From Myxococcales bacterium (GTDB taxonomy: Bacteria > Myxococcota_A > Polyangia > Polyangiales > Polyangiaceae): a stretch of 49,766 nucleotides of DNA. The DNA is taken from the NCBI GenBank assembly GCA_016191785.1, contig JACPVJ010000092.1, positions 1 through 49,766 on the forward strand, in the 5' to 3' direction. The notes below the pieces were generated by a model. It searched no databases. It saw nothing but the letters and a program-made list of their open reading frames with translations, and was not told where the DNA came from. A program made the position numbers and the translations under genes. Numbering within the stretch: position 1 is the stretch's first letter; the number at the start of each line of letters is the position of its first letter. Below are positions 16,740 to 24,803 of this stretch, one piece after another.

Positions 16740-17789
16740 TCAAGGCACCAGCAGGTCTTTCGACTTCTTGTCCGGCGCAAGCGACGTGGCTTCGCCCACC
16801 AGCTCGGCGATCACGCTCTCGAGCCCCACCACCAGGCGCGCAGCGCGGTCGTAGTCCAGGCGCTCGGGGGTGTCGGTGGGCCGGTGGTAGTGCGAATCGC
16901 GGAACGGCGCGGTGTCGGTGATCATCACCGCGGGCACTCCGATCTTCCAGAACGACCAGTGATCGGACCAGCCAGCCTCGGGCACCTCTTGGGGTAGCGC
17001 GGCGCCGATGGCCGGCAGGCTGCCACGCACGGCGAGCCCGTCCGCCACCAGATCGACCAGGGCCTTCGACTCGGTGTTCCCGACGACCGCCGCGAAGTTA
17101 CCCACGGTGGGCACCTTGCCGTCGAGTGCCTTCGGGGCGCGCTGGCTGCCGGCCGCGTCGCTGAACACGCCGATGCTCTCCAAGCTGAGCATCGCGACCA
17201 CCTTCTCGCCCCGGGCGGCGACGCCCCGGGCATAGAGCAGGCTGCCCATGGTCGCGGTCTGGAAGTGCGGCGGCTCTTCGTTGGCGAAGAGCACGAAGCG
17301 CAGGCTCCGGTCGATCGCTGCGCCCTTGTAGCGCCGAGCCAGGGCGAGCACCGCGGCCACGCCGGAGGCGTTGTCGTTGGCTCCCGGGCTGCCACGAGCG
17401 CTGTCGTAGTGGGCGCCGACGATCACCACCTCGCTCGCAGCACGGCCGCCCCGGACCTCGACCGCCAGGTTCTGCACGGCCACGCCGTCGATCTCGTGGC
17501 CGTCGCGCTGCACGGCGTAGCCGGCCTTCTCGAGCGCTTCGACCAGCCAGTCGGCGGCGCTGGCCAGCTCCCACTTCTCTTCGGTGTTGCGCTCGCCAAT
17601 CTTTCCCGCCAGCTCGGCGACGTCGGCGCGGAGCTCGCCGGCGATGCTGCGCTCTCGCGCGGTGAGCGACCGAAGCGCTTCGGGTGCTTCGACCCGAGCC
17701 TGGGCCTTGGCCTTCGGGGCCCGCGGCCCCGGCGTCGCTCCGGTACACCCGCACAAAGTCGCGATCAAAAGCCATGCCGAGCGGCGCAT
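16740..17789 (-). CDS. M28-family zinc aminopeptidase lipoprotein (349 aa)
   Basis: A lipoprotein (lipobox LCGC, Cys15) with an M28 metallopeptidase domain at about 75-335. Metal-site elements in order are GAHYDS, PGANDNASG, FANEEPPHF with adjacent Glu residues for base and ligand, SDHWSFW, and HYHRPTDTPERLD. This is the co-catalytic di-zinc arrangement of the family, which removes N-terminal residues from peptides. It is predicted to act outside the inner membrane. The ATG is 45 bp from the divergent purE start. It probably heads an operon with the GMC dehydrogenase pair, although no functional link between peptidase and dehydrogenase is obvious. Confidence 0.92.
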   Translation of the reverse strand: MRRSAWLLIATLCGCTGATPGPRAPKAKAQARVEAPEALRSLTARERSIAGELRADVAELAGKIGERNTEEKWELASAADWLVEALEKAGYAVQRDGHEIDGVAVQNLAVEVRGGRAASEVVIVGAHYDSARGSPGANDNASGVAAVLALARRYKGAAIDRSLRFVLFANEEPPHFQTATMGSLLYARGVAARGEKVVAMLSLESIGVFSDAAGSQRAPKALDGKVPTVGNFAAVVGNTESKALVDLVADGLAVRGSLPAIGAALPQEVPEAGWSDHWSFWKIGVPAVMITDTAPFRDSHYHRPTDTPERLDYDRAARLVVGLESVIAELVGEATSLAPDKKSKDLLVP

Positions 17790-17834
17790 GGAACGCTTCT
17801 ACCATTTCGCTCCCTGGGGTAGATTGAGCGCCCT

Positions 17835-18341
17835 TTGGCGAAGAAATCTGCTCCGCTGGTCGGCGTGATCATGGGCTCTCAGAGCGACTGGGAGACGATG
17901 CGCCACGCCGTCGAGACCCTGGACGATCTCGGGATTTCGAACGAGGTCCGGGTGGTCAGCGCCCACCGCACACCCGATCTGCTGTTCGAGTACGCCGGCG
18001 GCGCCGAGGGTCGGGGGCTCGAGGTGCTGATCGCCGGCGCCGGCGGTGCCGCGCACCTGCCCGGGATGGCCGCCAGCAAGACCACGCTGCCCGTGCTGGG
18101 CGTGCCGGTGGAGAGCAAGAGCCTCAAGGGCGTCGACTCACTGCTCTCGATCGTGCAGATGCCGGCAGGTATTCCGGTGGGCACGCTGGCCATTGGGCGA
18201 GCCGGTGCGGTCAACGCCGCCCTGCTCGCCGCCGCCGTGCTCGGCGCCAAGCACCCGGTGATCCGCGACGCCTACCGCCGCCACCGCGACGCGCAGACCG
18301 AGAAGGTGCTCGCGCACCCCGATCCGCGCAAGGGGGGCTGA
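17835..18341 (+). CDS. purE: N5-carboxyaminoimidazole ribonucleotide mutase PurE
   Basis: Class I PurE, which moves the carboxyl group of N5-CAIR to give CAIR in purine synthesis. It shows the nucleotide-binding [13 protein letters not shown] (10-22), the catalytic-loop SAHRTPD with its His, and [11 protein letters not shown]. Its length of 168 residues is normal, and the adjacent purK supports the mutase rather than the carboxylase type. The start is TTG at 17835: the conserved N-terminus needs this codon and no ATG or GTG fits. The stop is 3 bp before the purK GTG, so the two are one operon. It is divergent from the M28 peptidase across 45 bp. Confidence 0.97.
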   Translation: MAKKSAPLVGVIMGSQSDWETMRHAVETLDDLGISNEVRVVSAHRTPDLLFEYAGGAEGRGLEVLIAGAGGAAHLPGMAASKTTLPVLGVPVESKSLKGVDSLLSIVQMPAGIPVGTLAIGRAGAVNAALLAAAVLGAKHPVIRDAYRRHRDAQTEKVLAHPDPRKGG

Positions 18342-18344
18342 GGC

Positions 18345-19433
18345 GTGCAGGTCGGCGTCCTCGGCGCGGGGCAGCTCGGGCGCATGCTCGCCCTGGCCGG
18401 GTACCCCTTGGGCCTGCGCTTCTGCTTCCTGGATCCGGCGGAGGGCTCACCCGCGAACGCGCTGGCCGAGCAGGTGGTCGCGCCCTGGGACGACGCGCAA
18501 GCGCTCACGCGCCTGTCGGAGTGCGACGTCGTCACCTTCGAGTTCGAGAACGTCCCGGTCGAGACCGTCGAGATGCTCGCGACGCGCACTCGGGTCTGTC
18601 CGAGCGCCGGAGCGCTGGCCGTGGCGCGCGACCGGCTCCACGAGAAGACCGCGTTCCAAGAGCTCGGGATCCCAACGGCGAAGTTCGCCGCGGTAGGCGA
18701 CGAACCCAGCCTGCGAGCTGCGCTCTCCCGGATCGGCCTGCCCGCGGTGCTCAAGACCCGCTGCTTCGGCTACGACGGCAAGGGGCAGCGCGTGCTCCGA
18801 ACCGCCACCGACGCTGACGAGGCGTGGCGCGAGCTCGGCGGTCAGCCGCTCTTGCTCGAAGCCTTCGTCCCGTTCTCGCGCGAGCTCAGCTTGATCGCCG
18901 TGCGCGGTCGCTCGGGCGACACGCGCTTCTACCCGTTGGTCGAGAACGAGCACCGCGAGGGCATCTTGCACCTGACCCGCGCCCCGGCCCGAAACCTCGA
19001 CCCCGCACAGCAAGCGCGGGCCGAAGAGCACGCGCGGCGCTTGCTCGAGCGCCTGGACTACGTCGGCGCGCTGGCGCTCGAGCTGTTCGACGTCGACGGC
19101 ACGCTCCACGCCAACGAGATCGCGCCGAGGGTCCACAACTCGGGGCACTGGACCATCGAGGGCGCCCAGACCAGTCAGTTCGAGAACCACCTGCGCGCGA
19201 TCTGCGGCCTGCCGCTCGGCAGCGCCTCGGCCAAGGGACCGACTGCGATGCTCAACTGCGTCGGGCGCCTGCCGCCGGCGGCCCGCGTGCTCGCCATCGC
19301 CGGCGCGCACCTGCACGATTACGGCAAGCTCCCCCGGGCGCGGCGCAAGGTGGGGCACGTCACGCTTTGCGGAGATTCGCCCGCCGATCTCGAGGCAAAG
19401 ATCGCCGAAGCGCTGACGCTGCTCGAGGAGTGA
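18345..19433 (+). CDS. purK: N5-carboxyaminoimidazole ribonucleotide synthase PurK
   Basis: An ATP-grasp ligase that carboxylates AIR with bicarbonate and ATP to N5-CAIR, the substrate of PurE. It begins VGVLGAGQLGRMLALAG and has TFEFENVP, the ATP-grasp lysine segment VLKTRCFGYDGKGQ, the acidic FDVDGTLHANEIAPRVHNSG, and HWTIEGAQTSQFENHLRAI near the end of the catalytic part, all standard for PurK. The GTG start at 18345 is 3 bp after purE. Tandem hairpins at 19491-19537 probably end the transcript. Confidence 0.97.
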   Translation: MQVGVLGAGQLGRMLALAGYPLGLRFCFLDPAEGSPANALAEQVVAPWDDAQALTRLSECDVVTFEFENVPVETVEMLATRTRVCPSAGALAVARDRLHEKTAFQELGIPTAKFAAVGDEPSLRAALSRIGLPAVLKTRCFGYDGKGQRVLRTATDADEAWRELGGQPLLLEAFVPFSRELSLIAVRGRSGDTRFYPLVENEHREGILHLTRAPARNLDPAQQARAEEHARRLLERLDYVGALALELFDVDGTLHANEIAPRVHNSGHWTIEGAQTSQFENHLRAICGLPLGSASAKGPTAMLNCVGRLPPAARVLAIAGAHLHDYGKLPRARRKVGHVTLCGDSPADLEAKIAEALTLLEE

Positions 19434-19490
19434 AAGGTTGCCAGAAGCTGGCCTGGCAGAAGCCGGCGCAGCCGGCCCGCGTGGGGTGGG

Positions 19491-19537
19491 GCCCCAACGA
19501 ATTCACTTCGTTGGGGCGGGGAGGCGCGTGCCTCCCC
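19491..19537 (+). terminator. Two back-to-back perfect hairpins after purEK
   Basis: GCCCCAACGAA (19491-19501) pairs perfectly with TTCGTTGGGGC (19507-19517) around a 5-base loop. GGGGAGGC (19518-19525) pairs with GCCTCCCC (19530-19537) around GCGT. The stems abut without a gap. No T-run follows, so this is either a GC-rich factor-assisted terminator for purEK or a palindromic intergenic element. Confidence 0.5.
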
Positions 19538-19649
19538 GACTGACCAAGTGAAAGAGCTGGCGAATTCTCGACAGCTCTTGCGGTCGGTTTTTCACGGGAC
19601 AGCCCCGCCCGGCATGGGCTATGACCAGCCACGCTTCCCGGAGGAAATC

Positions 19650-20429
19650 ATGAAGACGAAACTGACTTCGTTCTGTGGGCTCGGGCTGTTTCTGGTGAGC
19701 GGCCTCGCCTCGGCTCAGTACGGCGGTGGCTACCAAGGCAGCTACACCCCGGGACCGCCCCCGGTGCGCTCGGCCGGCCTCGACAACATCGGCGAAGAGA
19801 GCCAGATCACCTTCGGCGTCGATCGGGTGATGGGCGTGGCGTTCGATCGGGCCACGCTCTCGCCCGACAAGGGCGGCGATGTGACCCAGAAGTCCACCAA
19901 CGTGGCGCTGTTCGGCAACCCGGGTAGCGGTGGGATGGCCGCGCCGGGGCTGATGATCCCGAGGCTGGCCCTCGACTTCTTCGTGGTCGAGAGCGTCAGC
20001 GTCGGCGGCTCGCTGATGTACTTCACCAGCAGCAGCGAGACCGAGACCGACGCGGGCTCGGCAGACGGCCCGACCAACAGCACCTTCGTCATCTCGCCCC
20101 GGGTGGGCTACGCCATGGCCTTCGACGAGACCTTCTCGCTCTGGCCGCGCGCGGGCATCACCTACGTGAGCAGCAAGAGCGAGACGACGACCACCAGCAC
20201 GACCGGCGCCACCTCCACCTCCACCGACAGCTTCAGCGGCATGGCCCTGACGGTCGAGGCCATGGTCGGCATCTCGCCGATCGAGCACTTCGCCATCCTG
20301 GCGGGCCCCTACGTGGACTACGGCCTCTCGGGCACCGTCAAGAACGAGCCCGCGTCGGGCTCGAGCACCGAGACCGACGCCAAGGTCACCTCGTACGGTC
20401 TGACCGTCGGCATCCTCGGCTACTACTGA
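19650..20429 (+). CDS. Outer-membrane beta-barrel protein (259 aa)
   Basis: A signal peptide (MKTKLTSFCGLGLFLVSGLASA, cleavage before QYGGG) is followed by alternating-residue beta strands and Ser/Thr/Glu-rich loops, for example the ETTTTSTTGATSTSTDS stretch near 175-195. The protein ends in a Tyr-Tyr terminus typical of outer-membrane barrel signals. It resembles small eight-strand OmpW/OmpA-like barrels, but I cannot place it in a subfamily. The ATG at 19650 follows GGAGG by 5 bp; the frame is open upstream, but only this start gives the signal peptide. A hairpin at 20451-20485 lies just past the stop. Ligand or channel role unknown. Confidence 0.85.
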   Translation: MKTKLTSFCGLGLFLVSGLASAQYGGGYQGSYTPGPPPVRSAGLDNIGEESQITFGVDRVMGVAFDRATLSPDKGGDVTQKSTNVALFGNPGSGGMAAPGLMIPRLALDFFVVESVSVGGSLMYFTSSSETETDAGSADGPTNSTFVISPRVGYAMAFDETFSLWPRAGITYVSSKSETTTTSTTGATSTSTDSFSGMALTVEAMVGISPIEHFAILAGPYVDYGLSGTVKNEPASGSSTETDAKVTSYGLTVGILGYY

Positions 20430-20450
20430 GCCGTCCAACGCTCGCGTCGC

Positions 20451-20494
20451 ACGCCGCGCGCTCTCGACCCCGAGGGCCGCGGCGTCGGTGTTTT
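20451..20494 (+). terminator. Hairpin with T-rich tail between convergent genes
   Basis: ACGCCGCG (20451-20458) pairs with CGCGGCGT (20478-20485), and an inner CTCG/CGAG stem lies inside the loop. A TGTTTTGTG stretch follows on the plus strand. It sits between the convergent outer-membrane protein and SCO1 genes and suits termination of the plus-strand transcript. Confidence 0.5.
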
Positions 20495-20497
20495 GTG

Positions 20498-21073
20498 TCA
20501 CTTCGCGATCGTGGCGGCGTGGACCATGATCAAGCGCATCTCGTGGTCGTCGCTGGTCCGATAGTACCCGCGGATCTGCCCGGCTTTGTCCACCAGCACC
20601 AGGTGCGAGCCGTGCATGATGCCCATCTCGGGCGCGGCGGCGTCGGCCTTGCCCTCGAGCGCCACCTTGAAGCCCTCGAGGGTGGTCTTCTTGACATAGT
20701 CGTAGTCACCGGTGAGCAGCGTCCACGAGGTCGTGTCCAGCTCGTTCTTCTTGGCGTACTCGCCGAGCACCGCCGGGGTGTCGTTCTCGGGGTCCACGCT
20801 GATGCTGACGAAACGCACGTCGATGCGCTTCGACTTGGCTGTGAACTGCAGGTCCTTCATCCGCTTGGTGATCTTCGGGCAGATGGTCGGGCAGCGGGTG
20901 AAGAAGAAAGCCGCGATCCAGGTCTTGCCGGCCAGCTGGGCGCTGCCGAACGGCGCCCCAGTCTGGTCCGTGAGCGCGAACTGACCCGCGGGGTAGAGCA
21001 CCTTCGGCTCTTCCCCGCCCCGATCGCAGGCCCCGAGGGCCAGCGCCAGCAGCAACACCACGAGCTTCTTCAC
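20498..21073 (-). CDS. SCO1/SenC family copper-chaperone lipoprotein (191 aa)
   Basis: A thioredoxin-fold SCO protein, which helps build the Cu(A) centre of cytochrome c oxidase or controls thiol redox state outside the inner membrane. The signal ends in lipobox LGAC (Cys16). The metal motif is FTRCPTICP (Cys61 and Cys65), and the third ligand is probably His154 in MHGSHLVLVD. The VSISVDPENDTP segment is typical of the family. The start is GTG at 21073, forming a GTGA overlap with the panE-like gene's stop; the frame stays open much further upstream, but only this start gives a signal peptide. No oxidase genes are nearby. Confidence 0.92.
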   Translation of the reverse strand: MKKLVVLLLALALGACDRGGEEPKVLYPAGQFALTDQTGAPFGSAQLAGKTWIAAFFFTRCPTICPKITKRMKDLQFTAKSKRIDVRFVSISVDPENDTPAVLGEYAKKNELDTTSWTLLTGDYDYVKKTTLEGFKVALEGKADAAAPEMGIMHGSHLVLVDKAGQIRGYYRTSDDHEMRLIMVHAATIAK

Positions 21074-22116
21074 CGTGTCCGCTCGTATAGCGCACGCAGC
21101 GTCGAGTGCGAGGCCTGCTCTTGTCGCCCGGCGATCTTCCACACCAGATCGCGCGCCGCGCGATTGACCGGCACGTCGAGCCCGTGGGCCTCCGCGCGGG
21201 TGATCACTTCGCCGTTCAGGAACTCGACCGCCGGAGCGCGCCCGCGCTCGATGGCCGCCAGCATGCTCGAACGCAGGCGCCGGTAGCGCGCCCCGACGGC
21301 GAGCAAGAGGGTGTGCTTGGCCAAGAGCCCGGGCGATGCGGCGGCGGTCCGCTCCGCATCGGTCAGGGCCATCCAGTCGAGATCGAAGGTGCCGCTGACC
21401 TTCTCGAGCCGGACCTGCTCGGCCCGGGCCACGGTGACGACCTCGGTCATCACCTCGAGCGCCAGCCGGCGCACGTAGCGCTGGCGCATCAGCACGCCGA
21501 GGCGGTCGCCGCCGATCGTGCCCAGGGTCGAGATGGCGCAGTTGATGGCGAGCTTGCTCCAGCGCGCGCCGCGCAGGTTGTCGGTGAGGGTGACCGGGCC
21601 GACGGCTTCGAGGATCCTGGCCAGCTCGTCCAGGCGTGCGTCCCGCGTTCCGTCCAGGCGCCCCAGGCTGAACCCGCCGGAGCTGGTCCGCTCGTAGAGC
21701 CCAGGCTCGAGCATCGATGCCCCCCAGGTCACGACCGCGCCCACGACCCGCTCGGCGCCGACGATCTTCGCGACCCGCTCTTCGCACAGGCCGTTCTGGA
21801 AGCAGACCATCCGGCCGTCGGTGGCGAGCGCTGGTGCCGCGCTCGCGGCCGCGGCCTCGACCTGGGGCGGCTGCGTCGCCAGGAGCACGTAGTCGAAGGG
21901 CGCGACGCCGGGCTCGAGCGCCTCGTACACCGCCCGGGCCTGCACGGGTGCCGGCGGCTCGTCGCCGGTGACGCGCACGCCGCGCTCGCGCAGGGCGGCG
22001 GCGATGGCACTGTTGGTGGTGAGCAGCGAGACGTCCTGCCCGAGGTCGAGCAGGTGCCCGGCGATCACCCCTCCGATGGCGCCGCAGCCCACTACCAGGA
22101 GGCGTGGTTCAGGCAT
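21070..22116 (-). CDS. 2-dehydropantoate 2-reductase family protein (348 aa)
   Basis: A PanE/ApbA-type NADPH-dependent reductase, which reduces ketopantoate to pantoate on the way to coenzyme A. It shows the Rossmann GCGAIGG (11-17), CFQNG (about 104-108), the segment RGARWSKLAINCAIST with the expected catalytic Lys, and AVEFLNGEVI near the C-terminus. Paralogues of this family act on other 2-oxo acids, so the substrate is not certain. On the minus strand a CCGGGG/CCCCGG hairpin (22119-22134) lies within 3 bases of the ATG and may limit ribosome access. It overlaps the SCO1 gene by 4 bp. Confidence 0.9.
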   Translation of the reverse strand: MPEPRLLVVGCGAIGGVIAGHLLDLGQDVSLLTTNSAIAAALRERGVRVTGDEPPAPVQARAVYEALEPGVAPFDYVLLATQPPQVEAAAASAAPALATDGRMVCFQNGLCEERVAKIVGAERVVGAVVTWGASMLEPGLYERTSSGGFSLGRLDGTRDARLDELARILEAVGPVTLTDNLRGARWSKLAINCAISTLGTIGGDRLGVLMRQRYVRRLALEVMTEVVTVARAEQVRLEKVSGTFDLDWMALTDAERTAAASPGLLAKHTLLLAVGARYRRLRSSMLAAIERGRAPAVEFLNGEVITRAEAHGLDVPVNRAARDLVWKIAGRQEQASHSTLRALYERTR

Positions 22117-22410
22117 GGCCGGGGACTACCCCGGTCGCGACCAGGTTTCGAGCAGTTAGCCCGGGCGGTCTCCAAGAACTTGCAAATCCTGGGCGCCTCT
22201 TGTACGAGGGCCGCGCACATGGGCTCACCTGAACGAGCTGGTGCAGAAACGAACGCCATGCGACGCCTGATGAAGCTCCTCGAGCGCCTGCGCCTGCCGA
22301 TGCCGGCATTGGCCTGAGCCGCTCGCCCTCCCCTCGAATCTTGCGCGCCTCGGCGCGTACTTAACGCGAGCGATCTTCCTTCTTTCCGCTTCCTTGACAT
22401 CGCTCCACCC

Positions 22411-22893
22411 GTGCTGACCGTTCGAGAGGCCCACGATCAGGACGCCGACCCGCTGATCGCGCTGATCGCCGGCGTGTTCGCCGAGTACCCCGGCTGCGTG
22501 ATGGACGTGGACGGCGAGCTGCCCGAGCTGCGGCGCATCGCCAGCTACTTCCGTGAGCATCACGGCGAGTTCTGGGTGGCCGAACGGGCGGGCCAGGTGG
22601 TGGGCTGCATCGGCTACACCCCGTCGAGCGACCCCGGCGGCATCGAGCTGAAGAAGCTGTACGTGCACGCCAGCGCGCGCACCCACGGCCTGGGCGGGCA
22701 GCTGGTCGACCGGGTCGAGGCCGCCGCCCGCGCGCGCGGCGCGGGCTTCATCGACCTGTGGAGCGACACCCGGTTCACCACGGCCCACGCGTTCTACGAG
22801 CGGCGCGGCTGGGTGCGCGGGCCGACCACCCGCGAGCTCCACGACCAGAGCGAGACGGTGGAGTACTACTTCCGAAAAGCCGTCACTCGCTGA
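22411..22893 (+). CDS. GNAT-family N-acetyltransferase (160 aa)
   Basis: A single GNAT domain, which transfers acetyl from acetyl-CoA to an amine. It has the FWVAERAGQVVGCIGY strand pair, IELKKLYVHASARTHGLGGQL as the acetyl-CoA-binding motif A (the arginine/glycine loop is RTHGLGGQ), and TTAHAFYERRGWVRG as motif B. The substrate is unknown. The start is GTG at 22411. The 294 bp before it contain no gene I can support; a TTGACA (22394-22399) is too close to the start to be its -35 box. Its 3' end overlaps the convergent SGNH gene by 11 bp. Confidence 0.88.
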   Translation: MLTVREAHDQDADPLIALIAGVFAEYPGCVMDVDGELPELRRIASYFREHHGEFWVAERAGQVVGCIGYTPSSDPGGIELKKLYVHASARTHGLGGQLVDRVEAAARARGAGFIDLWSDTRFTTAHAFYERRGWVRGPTTRELHDQSETVEYYFRKAVTR

Positions 22894-23953
22894 TGGTCTT
22901 CCAGAACAGGTCGGCGACCTCTTTGTGGCCCGCCGGCGTGGGGTGGATGCAGGTGATGTCGAACCAGTTGCTCGAGTTCGGGATGTAGCACTGCGACTTG
23001 GTGTCGTTGTACTTGTAGCCGTGGCCGCAGAAGTGCTCGCCCATGAAGATCATGTCGGCCTTGGCGTCGACCGCGATCTTCATGTAGCCCTCGCGCAGCT
23101 GCACCAGCGCCGAGGTGCCGACCTCCCACGACCCGGTCAGACCCAGCAAGTTGCCGGCGGGGCACGAGCTGAGATCCGCGGTCAGGCCGGTGTACTCGTA
23201 GATGTTCGCGAACACCACCCACGAGCCGTTGGGGAAGTTCTGTGAGTCCTTCAGCCAGTCGACCGCCTTCTTCATGTTGACCAGGACCTTGTCCGACTCT
23301 GCCTTGGCCGCGGAGAACGACAGCTTGTCCTTGGCCATGGCCGCGACGTCGTTGCCGCCCATGGTGATCACTACCAGCGTCTTCTTCGGCTCGGCCGCCG
23401 GGAAGCACTTCGGGATCTGGTTGTCGCCGCCGAAGAAGTCGTCGGTTTGGGCGCCCCACGCCGAACAGTTCGCGACCTCGATGCTCGGCCACTTCGCCTT
23501 GGCCATGTCGGTCAAGAGCTGGCGGTAGAACTGGTTCGCCGGGGTCGGAGGGCTGCCTTCGGTGATCGAGTCCCCCAGGAACACCAGCTTCTCGGGGTTC
23601 TGGATGTCTTGGTGGTTCGTCCCCGAGCAGGTGCTGTTCATCTTCCCGCCGTACTTGTCGTAGTCGACGTAGACCAGCTTGCCCGGACCGTAGACGGTCG
23701 AGTGGCACTTCACGGTCGAGCCGCCAGCGCCGCCACCGCCGCTGGTGCTGCCCGACGCGCCGCCGGTGCCACCACCGCTGGTGCTGCCCGCCGAGCCGCC
23801 TGCACCACCCGAGGCGCCGCCGCTGCCGGTCGCGCCAGCGGCGCCTCTGGTCGACGCGTCGTCTTCCGTGCTGCTGCCGCCGCACGCCATGACCGTCAGA
23901 ACGAAACCGGCGCAGATGGCGCCCCAACGCAGAAGCTTGTTCGCTGGAACCAT
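22883..23953 (-). CDS. SGNH/GDSL-type hydrolase lipoprotein (356 aa)
   Basis: A lipoprotein (lipobox VMAC, Cys24) with a long Gly/Ser/Ala/Thr linker to about residue 80, then an SGNH hydrolase domain that would cleave ester bonds outside the inner membrane. Block I is FLGDSITEG (Ser129 nucleophile), block III is GGND (199-202), and block V is IHPTPAGH with His337 as the likely catalytic His. The Asp that normally stands three residues before this His is a Thr (TCIH), a departure from the usual DxxH. Several Cys in the domain suggest disulfides. A strong GGGAGGAG site precedes the ATG. The linker DNA is itself repetitive (GGTGG/GCTGGTG units). Confidence 0.88.
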   Translation of the reverse strand: MVPANKLLRWGAICAGFVLTVMACGGSSTEDDASTRGAAGATGSGGASGGAGGSAGSTSGGGTGGASGSTSGGGGAGGSTVKCHSTVYGPGKLVYVDYDKYGGKMNSTCSGTNHQDIQNPEKLVFLGDSITEGSPPTPANQFYRQLLTDMAKAKWPSIEVANCSAWGAQTDDFFGGDNQIPKCFPAAEPKKTLVVITMGGNDVAAMAKDKLSFSAAKAESDKVLVNMKKAVDWLKDSQNFPNGSWVVFANIYEYTGLTADLSSCPAGNLLGLTGSWEVGTSALVQLREGYMKIAVDAKADMIFMGEHFCGHGYKYNDTKSQCYIPNSSNWFDITCIHPTPAGHKEVADLFWKTISE

Positions 23954-24011
23954 GTTGGCTCCTCCCGCTGTGATGCGCGGAAGGCTAATCCAAGCCGGTG
24001 GTCCGTGCTAG

Positions 24012-24800
24012 GTGACGAGCACGATGCGCTTGGTCCTGGTGCAGCCTCAGCTCGACCACTCGGAGACCGCGGACAACATCGCAGCCGTCACCGCCACGCT
24101 GGCGCAGGCCGGCATCACGCCGCACGCGGACGACGTGTTGCTCTTGCCGGAGCGCGTCATGATGACCCACGCGCGCGCCACCTACGCCCGCGCGATCGCG
24201 GATCTGGCGCGATCTCTGGGCTGCACCGTGGTCGGCGGTTCGCATCACGAAGCCCGAGGCGACCAGCTGGTGAACTCGGGCCTCGCGGTCGGGCCCGACG
24301 GCGCGGTGCTCGGTGAGTACGAGAAGGTGCGACCTTATGCCAGCGAGCGCGCGGCCGTTCGTGGTGGGGCGGCGCCGGGCGAATTCGTGATCGCTGGCCG
24401 CCGCTTCATGGTGCTGATCTGCGCCGACTTCTGGTTCTCGGATCTGTTTCACCAAGCCGAGCACTTGCCTGACGTGGTGCTGGTGCCGGCACTCTCGGTC
24501 AGCCGCAAGCCGACCCCGGACTACTCGCGGTCGCTCTGGCGGCACCTGGCCGTCGCGCGCGCGTACGAGATGGGGACCTACGTGGGCGTCAGCGACTGGG
24601 GCCACCCCTCGAAGCTGCCGGCGCTGTTCACCAGCGGCGTGGGTGGCCTGGCCGACCCCACCGAGACCGATGCCGAGCGGCTGTTCCGTCCGATCAGCGC
24701 CAGCGGTGCCAGCGCGTACCCGCTGGACTTCGAGCGCCTGGCCCACTTCCGCCAAGATCGGATCGACCGCGGCTTCTTCTGGAAGCGCGAGCCCGGGTGA
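24012..24800 (+). CDS. Carbon-nitrogen hydrolase (nitrilase superfamily, 262 aa)
   Basis: A nitrilase-superfamily amidohydrolase with the complete triad: Glu47 (LLPE), Lys105 (EYEKVRPY) and Cys137 (LICADFWF). Members cut amide or nitrile C-N bonds; the WFSD context after the Cys resembles amidase-type branches, but the substrate cannot be told. There is no signal peptide, so it is cytoplasmic. The GTG at 24012 or the ATG at 24024 could be the start, since both precede the first strand (RLVLVQPQL). It is convergent with the HDOD gene, 3 bp apart, and divergent from the SGNH lipoprotein gene with 58 bp between starts. Confidence 0.88.
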   Translation: MTSTMRLVLVQPQLDHSETADNIAAVTATLAQAGITPHADDVLLLPERVMMTHARATYARAIADLARSLGCTVVGGSHHEARGDQLVNSGLAVGPDGAVLGEYEKVRPYASERAAVRGGAAPGEFVIAGRRFMVLICADFWFSDLFHQAEHLPDVVLVPALSVSRKPTPDYSRSLWRHLAVARAYEMGTYVGVSDWGHPSKLPALFTSGVGGLADPTETDAERLFRPISASGASAYPLDFERLAHFRQDRIDRGFFWKREPG

Positions 24801-24803
24801 AGA

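Noticed and set aside
19548..19649. An N-terminal extension of the outer-membrane protein from 19548
   Set aside because: The ATG at 19650 has a strong GGAGG site and starts a signal peptide. The extension would place 34 residues before it.
22219..22317. A 32-codon plus-strand frame with a basic amphipathic end (MRRLMKLLERLRLPMPALA)
   Set aside because: No ribosome-binding site and no supporting context. A leader peptide is possible but cannot be supported.
22394..22399. TTGACA as -35 box of the GNAT gene
   Set aside because: It lies 12 bp before the GTG start, leaving no room for a -10 element and leader.
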